Shown: piece by piece, positions 25,998 to 37,894 of the stretch
Layout: each line of letters begins with the position of its first letter
How positions within the stretch are numbered: position 1 is the stretch's first letter
Source: Azadirachta indica
Taxonomy: Eukaryota > Streptophyta > Magnoliopsida > Sapindales > Meliaceae
Direction: 5' to 3'
NCBI GenBank assembly: GCA_022749755.1
Contig: CM040449.1
Location: 1,612,001-1,676,000, forward strand
DNA: 64,000 nucleotides
Notes under the pieces: generated by a model
The model's input: only the letters and a program-made list of their open reading frames with translations
Databases searched by the model: none
What the model was told of the DNA's origin: nothing
Made by a program: the position numbers and the translations under genes

Positions 25998-26478
25998 ATG
26001 AATACTCAGTGAAGAAAATCAGCCAGAAATTAGCGAGACGATGAAGTATAGAATCGGTTCAAACTAGAATTTGACGATAATAGTAAGCAGTCAAAAATAG
26101 AGAACGAGGGCCACAAAAAGGATGGCTAGACACTTCTGAGTTGAATAGTGATGGCGATGAAGGGAGACACGCTGGCAATTAGTTGGATAAAAGAATGGTA
26201 GAATTGAGTTTGACTCAAAGTTGACCACAACGATATAGGGCTAAAAACGGGATAAAGGAACCACTGGATAAATGGCTGGCCAATTCTGAGTCAAATGGTG
26301 GCAGTGGTAAGAAAACGAATGACTAAGGATAGTGGCGCGTGAGATACACATGCGATTAGAGATAGCAGCATGTGGGGTAGATGCGCGGCTGAGAGCAGCA
26401 ACAGGTGAGGTGCTTGTGTAGACAATGCCGGAAAACTAGAAGTTTGGACTGGGAAAAGAAAAAAGAAATTTGATAAGA

Positions 26479-26707
26479 TGTGAAGAAATATACCTTTTAA
26501 TACTTAAAAAAAATATGTACAAGAGTGGCCTTTATATGGGTATAAAAATGAGAGTAAGAACGGAAACAAAATTGTGTACAATTAATTGCATCAAATCAAA
26601 TCAAATCACAATAATAAAATCATAAAAAGAAAAGAGAACGAATTATGTGATAATCTTAGCAAGTCAATGCAATAATATTATGCTTGATTTGCAAGATATC
26701 ATTAACA
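26479..26707 (-). repeat. 5' LTR of the copia element
   Basis: 229 bases, starting TGTGAAGAAATATACC and ending GATATCATTAACA on the plus strand; the pair of 22869-23098. The minus strand just inside it reads TCTTATCAAA, at most a degenerate version of the usual TGGTATCAGA primer-binding site. Confidence 0.9.
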
Positions 26708-26712
26708 ATTAT

Positions 26713-29289
26713 GTTATACAATTCTATAAATATAAAGGACTAATTGCTAATCCTCAATTACAATAGATCTTAGCAATCAACTTATTAAATTGTTATGTTA
26801 GCAAATCTCTGGTCATATTGGTAAGATGATAGTTATTTTAAAAATAATTTTTGAACAATGATATTAATTTTATTTACTAATGATGACTACTTTATCCATA
26901 TTGAAGTTATAGTTTATGATTTATTTTTTTATATTATTTTATTTTAGAGATTTTGAATAGAAGCGACAAATCTCACCCACAAAATATCAAACTACCCCAA
27001 ACTCCTATATTATGCCAAGCAGACAACCAATTTTTTTTTTTTTTGTTCACAAATGAAAATCATAAACTTTCATGTGATATTTGAGTCATTCTAGTAGGTC
27101 ACTTGAATCAAACCAAATTGAACCATATAATTTAATTTAATTTCAATTAATTGGATTTAATTTTCAATTTAATAATTTGAAAAACTGAATTTTCAATTGA
27201 CAACTCAAGCATCAAATTGAAAATTGAACAAAAGGTTGAATAGGATTTAAAAAATCTCAAATCAAATTTTAGTATGAGTTGACATGAACCAATTCAAATA
27301 CGTTCAATTCAATTCATCACTTTGTTTCGATATGATTACGTTTTTGAGTAATTAAATCATTTGATTTATGTTCAGATTGACTAAAAATCAAACTGAATCA
27401 AAAAAATCTATTTTTATGTTTAGGTTTATTGTAGAATTTTTGAAGGAAAGTGGATTTTTTTTCTTAATTTTAAACATGTCTAATTAAACTCATATTAATT
27501 AGTTTTTGTTAAACAATATACTTAATTATTTTGACTAATTTTAAGAAGCCCAAATTTAAAAGGTTAAATTATCTTAAATCTATTATATATATATATATAT
27601 AAGGTTAAATAGTCCTTATACGTATAAATATACATATATAGAGATAGTTGTAAAATCTTTATACGTATAGAATTCTTAATGCTTTTAGTACAAGTCCAGA
27701 TTTAAAGGGTTTTTAAGAATTAAAAAAGTTATTTTATTTTTATTGGAATAAGCCCAAGTTTAATAGATTAAGGGTCCAATTGATTTAGTTTTGAACCACT
27801 TCTATCTTTTATATTCAAAACTAAAATATGATAAAAAAGTTGTTTTCTTAATTTTTATCTTAGTTATATTCAAATACAGTTCAAAAACTGTTTTTTATTA
27901 AGAAAACTTATGACATTTGTATTATCTCTTTTTAAACTTTACATTATTATTTCTTTTTAATAGCTATATCATTCTTTGATTCTCATATTTACTTAAAAAT
28001 TTAACTCTCTGGTTTTTTTTTTCCTCACACATTGTATTTTTCAAGTCTATTTTAGCTCTCTCTCATAACTAGTTAAGGTACATTTTAATTTTTTTTTTTT
28101 AGTTAGTATGTTTAACTTACATGATATTTAACTTTTAGTTTACAATTCTTGTTTATAATATTAAATTTAAATTTTTATGATATTTTTATTGATGTATTTT
28201 TTACGAAACATTTTTTTAATGCTTGGTTTATATAGTTTGAATTTGCATGATATTTTTTCAATTTTATTTTGTAGCAAATATCTTAAATTTGTAGAGTATT
28301 TAGGTGTTGAGTTTGTGTAGAATATGTTATAATGCTTTGGTGAGATAAAATAATCCTTACACTATCTACTTTAAGAGAACTAAAATTAATAATTCTTTTC
28401 TAATTAATACTTTCTCTTGGAATTGTTTTTTTTTTTTTGTAATATATAAAAGCTTCATTTCTTATTCTTAAATTAATGACTAATTATCTTATTAGGAAAC
28501 AAAGAAGACATGTTCCTATTATAATATACATAATTTTATTATGATAGAATCAAGACAGAATTTTTAATAAATACCTAGTTGAAGAACTTGATGTGATGGA
28601 TGAAAAAAGATCAGAAGTGCGGTAGGATACTGTCGATGTAAATTTGAGTTATGAAAATATCAGCCAAATTAATGAGTGCAATTAAAAATCATATAGATGG
28701 ACCAACATGATTAGATTATGTTAATAATTAGTCTTAAAATAATATTTATGTTTATTGTGTTAAGTTAAATCAAGCTGATATTTTTACCAGTAATTTACTA
28801 TTTTTGAATTTATATTTAAAAATATAGTTAAATTATATTACCCTCGTATCATTTTATATTTATATATGATATTAAATAATATCAGCTCAAAATAAGCAAC
28901 TCCAATAAAAAGACTTTACGTGATTACTAATAAAGTTTTGATAAAAAAATTATTGAAAAAAGTTTCTATTAAATACATATCTTTATTTTTTTTTTTATAA
29001 AAATTATATTAAACATATTTTTATAATTTTTAATTTTAAAAATAGTTTTTAAATATTATATCAAATATATTTTAAATATTAAAAATACTAAAAATACAAA
29101 AAAAAAACCTGAATTTTTACCACCTATGCGAAGAGTTGGATGATAGAAATTGTTTAAATTAGAAGTATATTGTTTGTTAGAAAGTAGAACTCCAGTAGAT
29201 GTGATAAGAGAAAAGCATTCACATTTTAAAGAAAAAACATATTGGGAGGCTAAAATCAAACAAATATCACTAAAACATAAATCCTAAAA
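26713..29289. other. AT-rich intergenic spacer
   Basis: No gene seen. A stretch at about 27060-27400 is rich in degenerate TTGAA/TTCAA motifs (AATTGAAAATTGAAC and similar) and looks like an old simple-sequence-derived repeat. A TA microsatellite lies at 27583-27601. The frame at 29056-29259 (minus) is not supported. Confidence 0.55.
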
Positions 29290-29453
29290 AAATTCTTGGT
29301 TTCCATCACAAATTTAATTTTCTCCCCATTACAATATTAATTGTATATAATTCGAAGTAATTATTGATAGTAATTGAAAACAATAAATATTAATATAAAT
29401 TCTTAATGTCCATTCAAATATTAATAAGAATTAAATCATTTTTACAAATAAGA
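29290..29453. repeat. Dispersed repeat, copy B (left part, interrupted)
   Basis: Aligns by eye with parts of 21690-22060, including ATTAATTGTATATAATT and AATCATTTTTA. The similarity resumes after the hAT-like insertion at 30160 (ATTTAAGACAACAAAAATAA). Confidence 0.55.
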
Positions 29454-30159
29454 GGTTGTTTGTTTTTTAGTTGAAATCTAAATATATTTAGTTAGATGTT
29501 TAAAAGTTACTTATTTTTTAACTTATGTTTGAATATTTATTAAAAATATTTGAACATAATTAAATTAAAATTTTTAACTTAAATCTAAATAAGCAAATAT
29601 CTGAATAATTTCATATTTTTATTTTCCAAAATTATCTCTATTTGATTAGTTTATTTACTAATAAAATTAAAACTATAGTTAACTATTTTTAACATATTTT
29701 TTCTCTATTCTGCGTCTTCTCTGTTTGTTTTTTTAATCTTATTTATTTTATATCTTAATTATTATAATAAATTTATATATTTTCATAATTACAACTATAT
29801 TACAATGTAACATTGATTTTATTTAATTTTTATTTATTTTTATATTATCAATTATAAATTTTTTTTTAAAAAAAAATCATATATCAAAAAAAATTAATAA
29901 TGTATATACTAATATAATCTATTAATTTTTTATTTATTATTTTACTAATATAATCAAAATTATCATATATATAAGTATATTATTTAAAAAAGTATATATC
30001 AAAATACCAATTTTCAGATTTTTTATTTTATCAAAATAAATAACTTAATACTTATTTTCATATATTTTAAAATAAAAAAAAATAAACATATTATTTACAT
30101 TCAAATTTCAGTTAAATTGATATTTCAGTTAAGATAAAAAAAAAAAACAAACAAACACC
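29454..30159. mobile_element. hAT-like non-autonomous DNA transposon
   Basis: About 706 bases. The left end begins GGTTGTTTGTTTTTTAGTTG, and the reverse complement of the right end begins GGTGTTTGTTTGTTTTTTTT and continues into an AACTGAAAT block. It is flanked by 8-base sites AAATAAGA (29446-29453) and ATTTAAGA (30160-30167) that match at 6 of 8 positions. The related sequence at 21690-22090 has only one ATTTAAGA at the equivalent point, which independently supports an insertion with an 8-base duplication, the size used by hAT elements. The interior is AT-rich with no transposase coding. Confidence 0.7.
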
Positions 30160-30167
30160 ATTTAAGA

Positions 30168-31498
30168 CAACAAAAATAAAATTTATAATTTATTTAAAAA
30201 TCATACCATTTTGTAAAAACTCATTTATAAAAAGTATGCATGTTTTCTTTTTTTTGAATTATAAATAAATACACAATTTACTAACATAATAGTTAGAAAT
30301 TTGTTACGAATTCAGATATACATATTTATTACGCATGTTAGATATTTATGTATATATAATACAATTCTTAATTGCGGATATGCAGGAAAATTAACCTCAC
30401 AATAAGTGGTCAGGGCGCGTGCTCATTAATATCAGTTAAGGGCTGAGTGGAAAGAAAATAACCATTAAAGTTCCAACCTTACGATTTATAAGTTAAAATG
30501 AAAATTTTAAATTTTAAAAAATTGAAGTTGTAATTTTTTTCCTCAAATTTTTATATTTAACATCATAAATTTGGTAATATAGATTATAAATAATCTTTAC
30601 TTTAGAGGTCATAAAAATTCCATATTCATGATAATAACCTTTTTTCCTTCAGTCAATTTCCAATGTCTCTTTATGTTTTTAGTAAAAACTACTGGTAACA
30701 TGATATTTTGATACAAAATTAATATTTAGTTTAAAATTTTTATTTTAAAAAAAAGTGAAAGAGAGTAAATAATAACCCGTTTGATTTAATAATTAAGGAT
30801 TTGTTTTGAGTTTTTGAAAATAAAAAATATAATAAATTTTAAAAAAAAAAAAAGCATGCGATTCTTAAAGTTAGTATAAAATATAAAAATAGAAGACAAG
30901 TTGTTTTCCATATTTTTACTTAATGGTATCCAAATTAAATTCATATACATTTTTCTTAACTTAAAAAACATGTTTAGTTTTAAAAATATTTTTAATTCGT
31001 AAAATATATATAATTTCAATTTTAATAGTACCTATAAAAAAAATTTGTTACATTTAAACTGAGAAATTTGTTACATTTAAACTGAGAAATTTTCTCTATT
31101 ATATTAAGATTTTAATATTGATCTTCGAACAATCTTATTATAGTCATTTAAATTATCTTTATAATTGAGTTATTTATTACACAAGATTATTTTCTTTCAA
31201 TTAATGTTTGTGGTACCTAAATTTTCACTATTAAATTAAACCATTAAATTTATTATGTAGTTTAAAGTTTTGTTAGTTAAAACAACTATTTGGTGAGTTC
31301 AATTTGGTTTAATTTTAGCTTAACTAAAATTTTGATTGTTTTATTTTGTGTCAATTTAAAGTTAAACTTTGGCTAATTTAACTATTTTGGTAAACAAAAT
31401 TTTCACCTCAATCACTTATGGACTTAAAATAATTTTTTTAAAAAAAATTAAAATTTAAAATTTTAACAATTATTTAAAAAGTTTTCAAAATTTCAAAT
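30168..31498. other. AT-rich intergenic spacer
   Basis: No gene seen. Contains a 23-base tandem duplication at 31041-31086. The minus-strand frame at 30786-31019 is low complexity. Confidence 0.6.
31041..31086. repeat. 23-base tandem duplication
   Basis: AAATTTGTTACATTTAAACT plus GAG is repeated exactly twice, followed by a partial third unit. Confidence 0.85.
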
Positions 31499-31503
31499 AA
31501 TCA

Positions 31504-33323
31504 TGTAACATCTCAAATCCAACATTATAAAAGTAACATCTACAAAAAAGTTCTAAACTTTTGAAGAAAACTTTACCTTAAAGAAAATAACACGCTCTAT
31601 AACATCCCTAATTTTAATAAAAAATTTGACAGAGTTACCCCTATAATATAAACACATGCCAAAATATATAGATCTACAAATTTAAAAAAAAAAATCTCAT
31701 TCTAAACACTCTAAAAGTTCAACACTAACTATTTCATTTTATTGCTTGACAAAATATAACTAGTATCAGAGTTTCTAATATTCAAACGCTGAACGTGAAA
31801 AATACATGAAAACTATACAATATAAACTCCTGTAACCATAATTATACAAGATTCCAAAAATAGTAAAATCCTATTTATGGAGTATTAGACATCTCCTACT
31901 TATCATGTCTCGAGCATTACTTAAAACTTGAAAAGAAGAGGTAAGTTCATAACTAGTAAATATTTACATGCAAATGCAATTTTTAGAAAAATAAACAAAT
32001 TTTCATATAAAACACTTCTTAATTCCAAATAACAAACTTGATAAATATCATGAAAACATTCAAAAACCTATATTCATAAAAATAATCATAAAACACATTT
32101 ACTCATTTATTAAATTAATTAATTCATTGCATGCATATTTTTAAAGCATTATTCCCAAGTTCGTCACCTAAATTTCATCTTTATGGGCTTTCATCGTGGG
32201 ACTGAAATCACGTTCAAAGTCATTGGTGCTATTATTAACTATGGCTATCACATTTTCATTTATCAATTCATTTCATGTTTATATTTATATTATCACAAAT
32301 ATTTTCATAAAAATCATTTATTTATAAAAGCATGAAAACAAGATATTTTATAAAAATCATTTCTTTACAAAAATGCAATACGTGGTGACACATATTTCTC
32401 ACTATATTTGCAAAGAGAACATTTATTTAAAAATTTTTATAGAAACTTAATTCAAAAACTAATCAATTGAATCAACACGTGTGAGTTCAAGAATTTCATA
32501 AATATGCAACAAAATTTTAAATATAATAAAACTCATTTTTTAATTTTAAAACTAAAAAATCACCAAATGCATATAATACCTATTTAAATATCGCATAATA
32601 ATTTCTATTGCTCAATTGACTTTTTTTTTTTATCTCCAAATTTCTCTAATATCAATGTAACAATAATAAATAACAATATAATTATTTAACAAAATATACT
32701 ATTTACGCATATAAATATTATAACCTAACAATTTCTAAAACTAAATTATACAATATAATTTACTACAATATAAAACTAATATAACAAAATCATAAATTCT
32801 AACCAATTTTTCTCTTCCTTCTCCCCTCCTCTCAAATGGCAATGATTTATATATATATATATATATATATCCACGGTCACAACCTAAAATAAAACTCTAA
32901 ACTTACTTTATCTATTTCCTAGATTTTTGCCACATGTCCATTTCATTCGATTCCATTTGGCCATCCATTCACCCAAATCTTCCATGGATACAATTGCATT
33001 AATAACCAACTCTTTGTAATATAATTTTGTTTCCCTCTCTTGTCACCAACTCTAGCAAAACGAAGGAAAATTGCATTTGATTTTTCAATATCACTAGAGT
33101 CCCTTAAATTTTTTTTTATTCTCTCTACTCATAATAAAAATTTATTATTAAAAAATTATACTCTTATAAAAATATAAACGTATTTATCCATAATTAAATA
33201 ATTTAATATAAATAATACACTTATAAATTTCAAATTTTTGTAACCTCACATAATATAATATAGATATATCCATATATATATATATATATATTATTTATTA
33301 ATAATAAAATTTGAGATATTACA
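31504..33323. mobile_element. Probable solo LTR (Ty3/gypsy-like)
   Basis: An approximately 1.8 kb segment beginning TGTAACATCTCAAAT and ending ATTTGAGATATTACA, so it has TG...CA ends within imperfect terminal inverted repeats, as plant chromovirus-type LTRs do. Flanking 5-base sites are AATCA (31499-31503) and AATTA (33324-33328), one mismatch apart. There is no coding, no primer-binding site or polypurine tract next to it, and no second copy in the window, which fits an LTR left by recombination between the ends of a full element. A TA microsatellite lies inside at 32849-32870. The superfamily call is inference from the terminal sequence. Confidence 0.65.
32849..32870. repeat. (TA)n microsatellite
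   Basis: Alternating TA run inside the putative solo LTR. Confidence 0.85.
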
Positions 33324-33328
33324 AATTA

Positions 33329-34780
33329 TTATATTAAAAACTAAAATCATATTCAAAATTATGAAATATAACCTTTTCTACTAAAATCAAAATCATTTTC
33401 CAACAAAAATAAGCGAAAATCAACTATACATTAATATGTACCTATTCATTTAACAATCAATTATCAAACATCAAAATCTTGAAGACTCCCGAGTTTCCAC
33501 TGTGCCCATCTTCAAAATAAATTCTAATGGGGTAATAACGTTTTAGTCCCAAAACCCTACCAAAATAACAAATTTTTTATACTTTATTAAATTATAACAT
33601 TTTAATCTCTAATTTATAAAGATTAAAACTCCCCAACCTCGTCCCCAATTGGGCCGAACATCCCCATCCTTGACCGTATCCAAATCGGCCGAATCAAGGA
33701 CATGCTCGGGATGTTTTAGATTTGGGAAGGTATCCCCACAGGCCCCTTGCTCGGTTTTGATGCCATTTAACTTCAGAAACAAAACAAATATGTAAATTTA
33801 AACTGAAGAATTAGAGAAAGATAAGTATCAACCTAATCACTGCACCATTTACATTAATCTATTAAAATATAAAAATAAATAATATTTAATTAAGAATAAA
33901 ATTTAATTTATATTATCAAAAATATTATTTTAAAATTATTTTATATATAAAATAATTTTATAATCTAATACAATTCAAATTTATTAATGTAACAATAATT
34001 TTTTCTTTAAAGATTATTTAAAAATAATTTTATTGTTATTATTATTTTATAATTATCTGAAGAAACAAAAAATCTATTTTAATATTATAAATTTTGAATT
34101 CTAATAAAATAAATTTGATAACAAATATAATTTTTTTTTAAAATTTAATTTTTCAAAAGTTTATGTTATTTTTTATTAACAAGTCAATAACTTTAATTAT
34201 ATTGGGTATTTATAATTATTAAATCTAAACTATTTTAAATTATAAAATTATTTTATATATATAATATACAATTCTCAAAAATGAAGAGTATATTGATAAA
34301 AATTTCAAATATCACAAAAATAATGTCAAAAGTTGGTAAAACTATAAGAATTAAAAACCTATACACAATATTAACAATTATCCGAGTAATTCAAGTTTGC
34401 AAAAACTTTTCTCACTTGTAATAGCGAGTGATTGTGAGGAGAAGATGGAGAGTTGGGAGTGGCTCACTTAGCATTCTACATATATGGTTTCTCTTTATAT
34501 ATTATCAATTTGTTAGATTTTCATTAAAATTTTATAATATAAAAATAATTTTCATACATGAAATTTATCATTAAAATAATATAATAAAAATAAATATTTA
34601 ATTTTTACATAAAATAATTAATAAAAATAAAGTAATTGACAATAATCATCAATTTAAGTGAGATAATTTTTATAAAATATTACAGTTTATAACAATGTTA
34701 TTAAAACAAAATATCAAATTTGATTGATACATTTACTTATTTTTACAATAGGACCCACGACAATAATGTATTATAATGTG
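33329..34780. other. AT-rich spacer with a GC-richer repeat-like patch
   Basis: No gene seen. The patch at about 33630-33770 (CCCCAATTGGGCC, CCCCACAGGCCCC and similar) stands out in composition and resembles degraded repeat sequence, as does 36120-36230 further on. Neither can be assigned to an element from sequence alone. Confidence 0.5.
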
Positions 34781-34782
34781 TA

Positions 34783-34988
34783 TGTTAGATGTGTTACAAA
34801 GTAAACTGTGACGTAATATAAAGAGTGTGTTAAATGTCTCTCACACAATATTATGAGTTTCCTTTTATAGATGAGGTAGAGTCCAATGGATAACTATTAC
34901 AATATTCTTCCTTATTTTTAAAGAATCTACTTTACAACTCATACACTCTTTATATTACATCATAGTTTTACTTTGTAACACACTTAGC
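34783..34988. repeat. Long imperfect inverted repeat (hairpin) next to the RT fragment
   Basis: The left arm at 34784-34829 (containing GTGTTACAAAGTAAAC and GTAATATAAAGAGTGT) is the reverse complement of the right arm at 34942-34987, with few mismatches over about 45 bases. The spacer is about 115 bases and contains TTTATAGATGAGGTAGAG. It immediately precedes the open reverse-transcriptase fragment. It may be a foldback element or rearranged ends of the inserted element. Confidence 0.7.
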
Positions 34989-35577
34989 ATACAGCTTCAC
35001 ATCCAGGAATACTTCATGATAAAGAACTGTGCAAGCAAGAAATTCAATCCTTTTTAGAGCTTAAGCTAATAAAGCCAAACAAGTCTTATCGGGCCAATCC
35101 AATTTTTTATGTAAACAAGCATTCGAAACAAGTACAAGGGAAAAAGAGGTTAATCATTTACTATAGAAAACTTAATGAATGTTTGCAAGACATTAGGTAT
35201 CCAATTCCAAGAAGGAATCATCTTTTGAAAAAGATATCATCAGCAAAATATTTTTCTAAGTTCGATATGAAGTCTGGATTTTGGTATATTGGAATAAAAG
35301 AAGAAGATAGGCATAAGACAACATTTGTAGTGCCATATGGACACTATGAATGGAATGTTATGCCATTTGGCTTAAAAAATGTTCCATAAAAAATTTCAAC
35401 ACCATATGGATGAAGTATATAGGCCGATATTAGCATTCTGTCTAATTTACATTGATGACGCTATGGCTTTCAACAAAAATGAAGAAGATCATGCAAATCA
35501 TCTTAAACAATTCAAAGATGAGTCAACGTCATCAACAACAAGTTCTCCAACACCAATCCTCATGAAAATCCTGTATT
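34988..35577 (+). pseudogene. Endogenous caulimovirid-like reverse transcriptase fragment
   Basis: An open frame without stops runs from after the TAG at 34985 to a TAA at 35387, then continues in another frame at 35379-35577 after a one-base shift. Visible pieces include a KQEIQ...LIKP entry block, a FSKFDMKSGFW block, GHYEWN followed by PFGLKN, and in the shifted frame an IYIDD catalytic motif. The GHYEWN-PFGLKN wording favours a plant pararetrovirus (Caulimoviridae) origin over a Ty3/gypsy element, though the two polymerases are related and the fragment is short. No movement protein, coat protein, protease or RNase H was recognised. It is a broken relic: truncated at both ends and frameshifted within the catalytic region. 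Confidence 0.7.
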
Positions 35578-35579
35578 AA

Positions 35580-36370
35580 CCTATATAAATAGAAAACTAA
35601 ATAAATGTAATAGTAAATTATGATCAATGTTTAATATAATTGATAAAAAGTTAGAGAAAATATATTAAATCAATGATATATTTAATATTTCTTAATAATT
35701 TTACAGAAACATATTTTATTTGGTAAATAAGAAAATGAAATATGAAAAAGAAAAATAAAATCTTTGATAATTTCTTTATTTTGTTCATCTTATAATATTA
35801 TATGAAAATAAATTAATTCATAAATTATAAATTAATTTTTTGATGTAAATTGATTATTTTTTTTATCAAAATTCATTGTTTTAAATCTAATTATTAAAAG
35901 TTATTTAATTGTTGATTATTTCAACAAATTTCTTTATTAATAAAATGAATTTGAAAATTTTTACAATTGATTGTGAAGAACTTATTTGACTAAATTAAAA
36001 ATATATAAACTTTTTTAAAAGATTTGATTGAGTAAAATGAAAGAGGTTAAAGTTTTCTAATTAGTTATGAAATAATAGATTCATATGTAATTAACCACAT
36101 AAGTTTAGTTATATTTCAGAGAAATGGGACGGCCTGGGGAAAAGGGCCCATTTTCACCCGGTCCGATTTTAAAACGGGATAGGCTCTCATGCCACCCCGG
36201 CCTGATTCTCTATTTTTTGTCATTCCCAAGTGAAATTTTAAGGGGATTAAATTGTTGAATTGTACAATCTATGTCCTTGTTTGTTATTACATCAAACTTT
36301 AGGTACGAAAAGGTTGTTGTCCTATAAAACTTTTTAAAGAAACGATAAAAAGACAAAAAATAGTCAGATC
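35580..36370. other. AT-rich spacer upstream of the SPI-1-like gene
   Basis: No gene seen. A GC-richer patch at 36120-36230 (GGGACGGCCTGGGG, CACCCGGTCCG) is repeat-like. The proximal promoter of the next gene probably lies in 36370-36520. Confidence 0.5.
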
Positions 36371-36520
36371 CTGACAACCGATATCATCCAACGGCGGAGC
36401 ATCCAAAATCAAACAAACGCGTAGTCAATGGTGTTAAATTACTTGATTGCTACGTTACCTTCTCATTATCCAAATTCGAAGAGAATCTTCATATAAATTA
36501 AAAGGCGAGTAATCGAATCG

Positions 36521-37894
36521 ATGAAGGGAGGAGACAGAAAGCACTTGTTATCATCGGCTTTGATTTTGTTGTTCGCTTTGACTTTGATATTCGAAATGGC
36601 AGACACCGCAGCTACCGCTACCGGCGCTGCCGGCGCCGGACAAGCAACTGTTCAAATCGTTTACACGGAGAGGCCGCAGGGGAATGAGGAGCCGGAGGCC
36701 TATCACATTCGAATTCTCTCCTCCGTTTTCGACAGGTATGGATGTCGAACCCCTATCTCTTTGTCAATTTTGATCGAATTTGATTCGTTGAAAGAAGTAA
36801 AAATTTACGGTTATCAAAAATATTTCTTTGTTTTTGTGCAGTGAGGAGGCTGCGAAGGAAGCTTTGTTGTACAGTTACAAGACAGCTGCCAGTGGATTCT
36901 CGGCCAAGCTTACTCCTCAGCAGGTTGAAGAGATTTCAAGTAAGGGTTTCTTTTGTTCAATCATGGGATCTAGATTTTTTTTTTTTTTTATTAAGTTAAT
37001 TAATTTTTTATTGGATGTGAAACGAGATGTCGTGTTGATAAATTATAGTTCTTCTTGAGTCTGTTTTTGAATTCCTGCTAAATTCCGTTGATCTCCCATA
37101 AGATTCGTGTTCATTGAATAGGGGGAGAACTTATTTCTTCCTTCTGAGAGTAATCCAAAGGAAAGTTTAATCTTGAATGTTTATTTTTGTGAATTTTATA
37201 ATGATGCAGAAAATATGTTGGATTAATGTGTATGTAATGTATATTTTCTTTATCGGTCGGATTCTGTTGCTTGTGTCCTATGAACTTTAATTCTGCCAGG
37301 ATCTGCCGTTCTATTTCTTAGAGCCTAGCCACAATGTGTAATGAGAAACCTTCCTTAGATGGGTGGTTCTAAGTGATAGTTCTCAGTATTTGCTAATTTT
37401 CATTGCCGGTGAGAAAATTTTTGGTAGTGCACTTCTTTTGTTTCTTTGTGCTTTGGAGTTAAATCTACGAAATTATGACATTATGTTTAATTGGATGTGG
37501 TAAGAAACTGGTTGTTCACATGCAAATTCAATTAAGACACTTTTATGCTTAAAAGACTGCTAATTTTCAGGGATAGCTATGAGAAAATGTAATAACTTGT
37601 CATTTGAAAGAAGTTTATGACATAATCATCTCTTAGATGTCTATGGTTTTTCCTAGTTTTTAATAGCAATTTTGGGTATACTGTTAACTTTGTGATAGGA
37701 TTCCTGTTGTTGTAATATATTCTGCGTATTCTATTCTTGTTGCAAATTGTTATATGGGAAGAATTTTGTTTATAAATATGGATGAATTTTCATTTGATAC
37801 CCTCTGTTTTGTGCCAGAGCAACCGGGGGTTCTTCAAGTTGTTCCAAGCAGGACACTCCAGCTTCATTCAGGAGGACATGGCAGGCTGCATTAG
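36521..37894 (+). CDS. SPI-1: Stand-alone subtilase propeptide inhibitor (SPI-1-like, inhibitor I9)
   Basis: Three exons, 36521-36735, 36842-36939 and 37818-37894, join with GT-AG splices into a 129-residue protein. Residues 6-25 are hydrophobic (LLSSALILLFALTLIFEM), a likely signal peptide. The remainder is an inhibitor I9 fold: an IVYTERP first strand, then SEEAAKEALLYSYKTAASGF, then SAKLTPQQVEEISKQPGVL and a VVPSRTLQLHSGG end. This is the shape of a subtilisin-like protease prodomain with no protease following it. In Arabidopsis SPI-1 is a tight inhibitor of plant subtilases (for example SBT4.13) in the secretory path or apoplast. Length agrees with that family. The first ATG of the exon was chosen because it supplies the signal peptide. 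Arabidopsis SPI-1 (At1g71950, from memory) is adjacent to ABCG25, matching the gene at 3101-4208. Confidence 0.88.

Larger units (their letters stand above)
22869..26707 (-). mobile_element. Decayed Ty1/copia LTR retrotransposon
   Basis: A 3839-base element on the minus strand with LTRs at both ends (22869-23098 and 26479-26707, TG...CA termini) and a perfect 5-base target duplication ATTAT (22864-22868 and 26708-26712). Minus-strand order from the right is leader, gag pieces with a CCHC knuckle (about 25997-25100), a GAG-pre-integrase-like segment (about 24560-24390), short reverse-transcriptase stretches (about 23990-23650), RNase H remnants (about 23580-23130), a polypurine tract and the 3' LTR. 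That order is copia-type. Reading frames are broken by many stops and shifts. The integrase core was not recognised and the element is shorter than the roughly 4.7-5 kb usual for copia, so internal deletions are likely. Not capable of autonomous movement. Confidence 0.92.
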
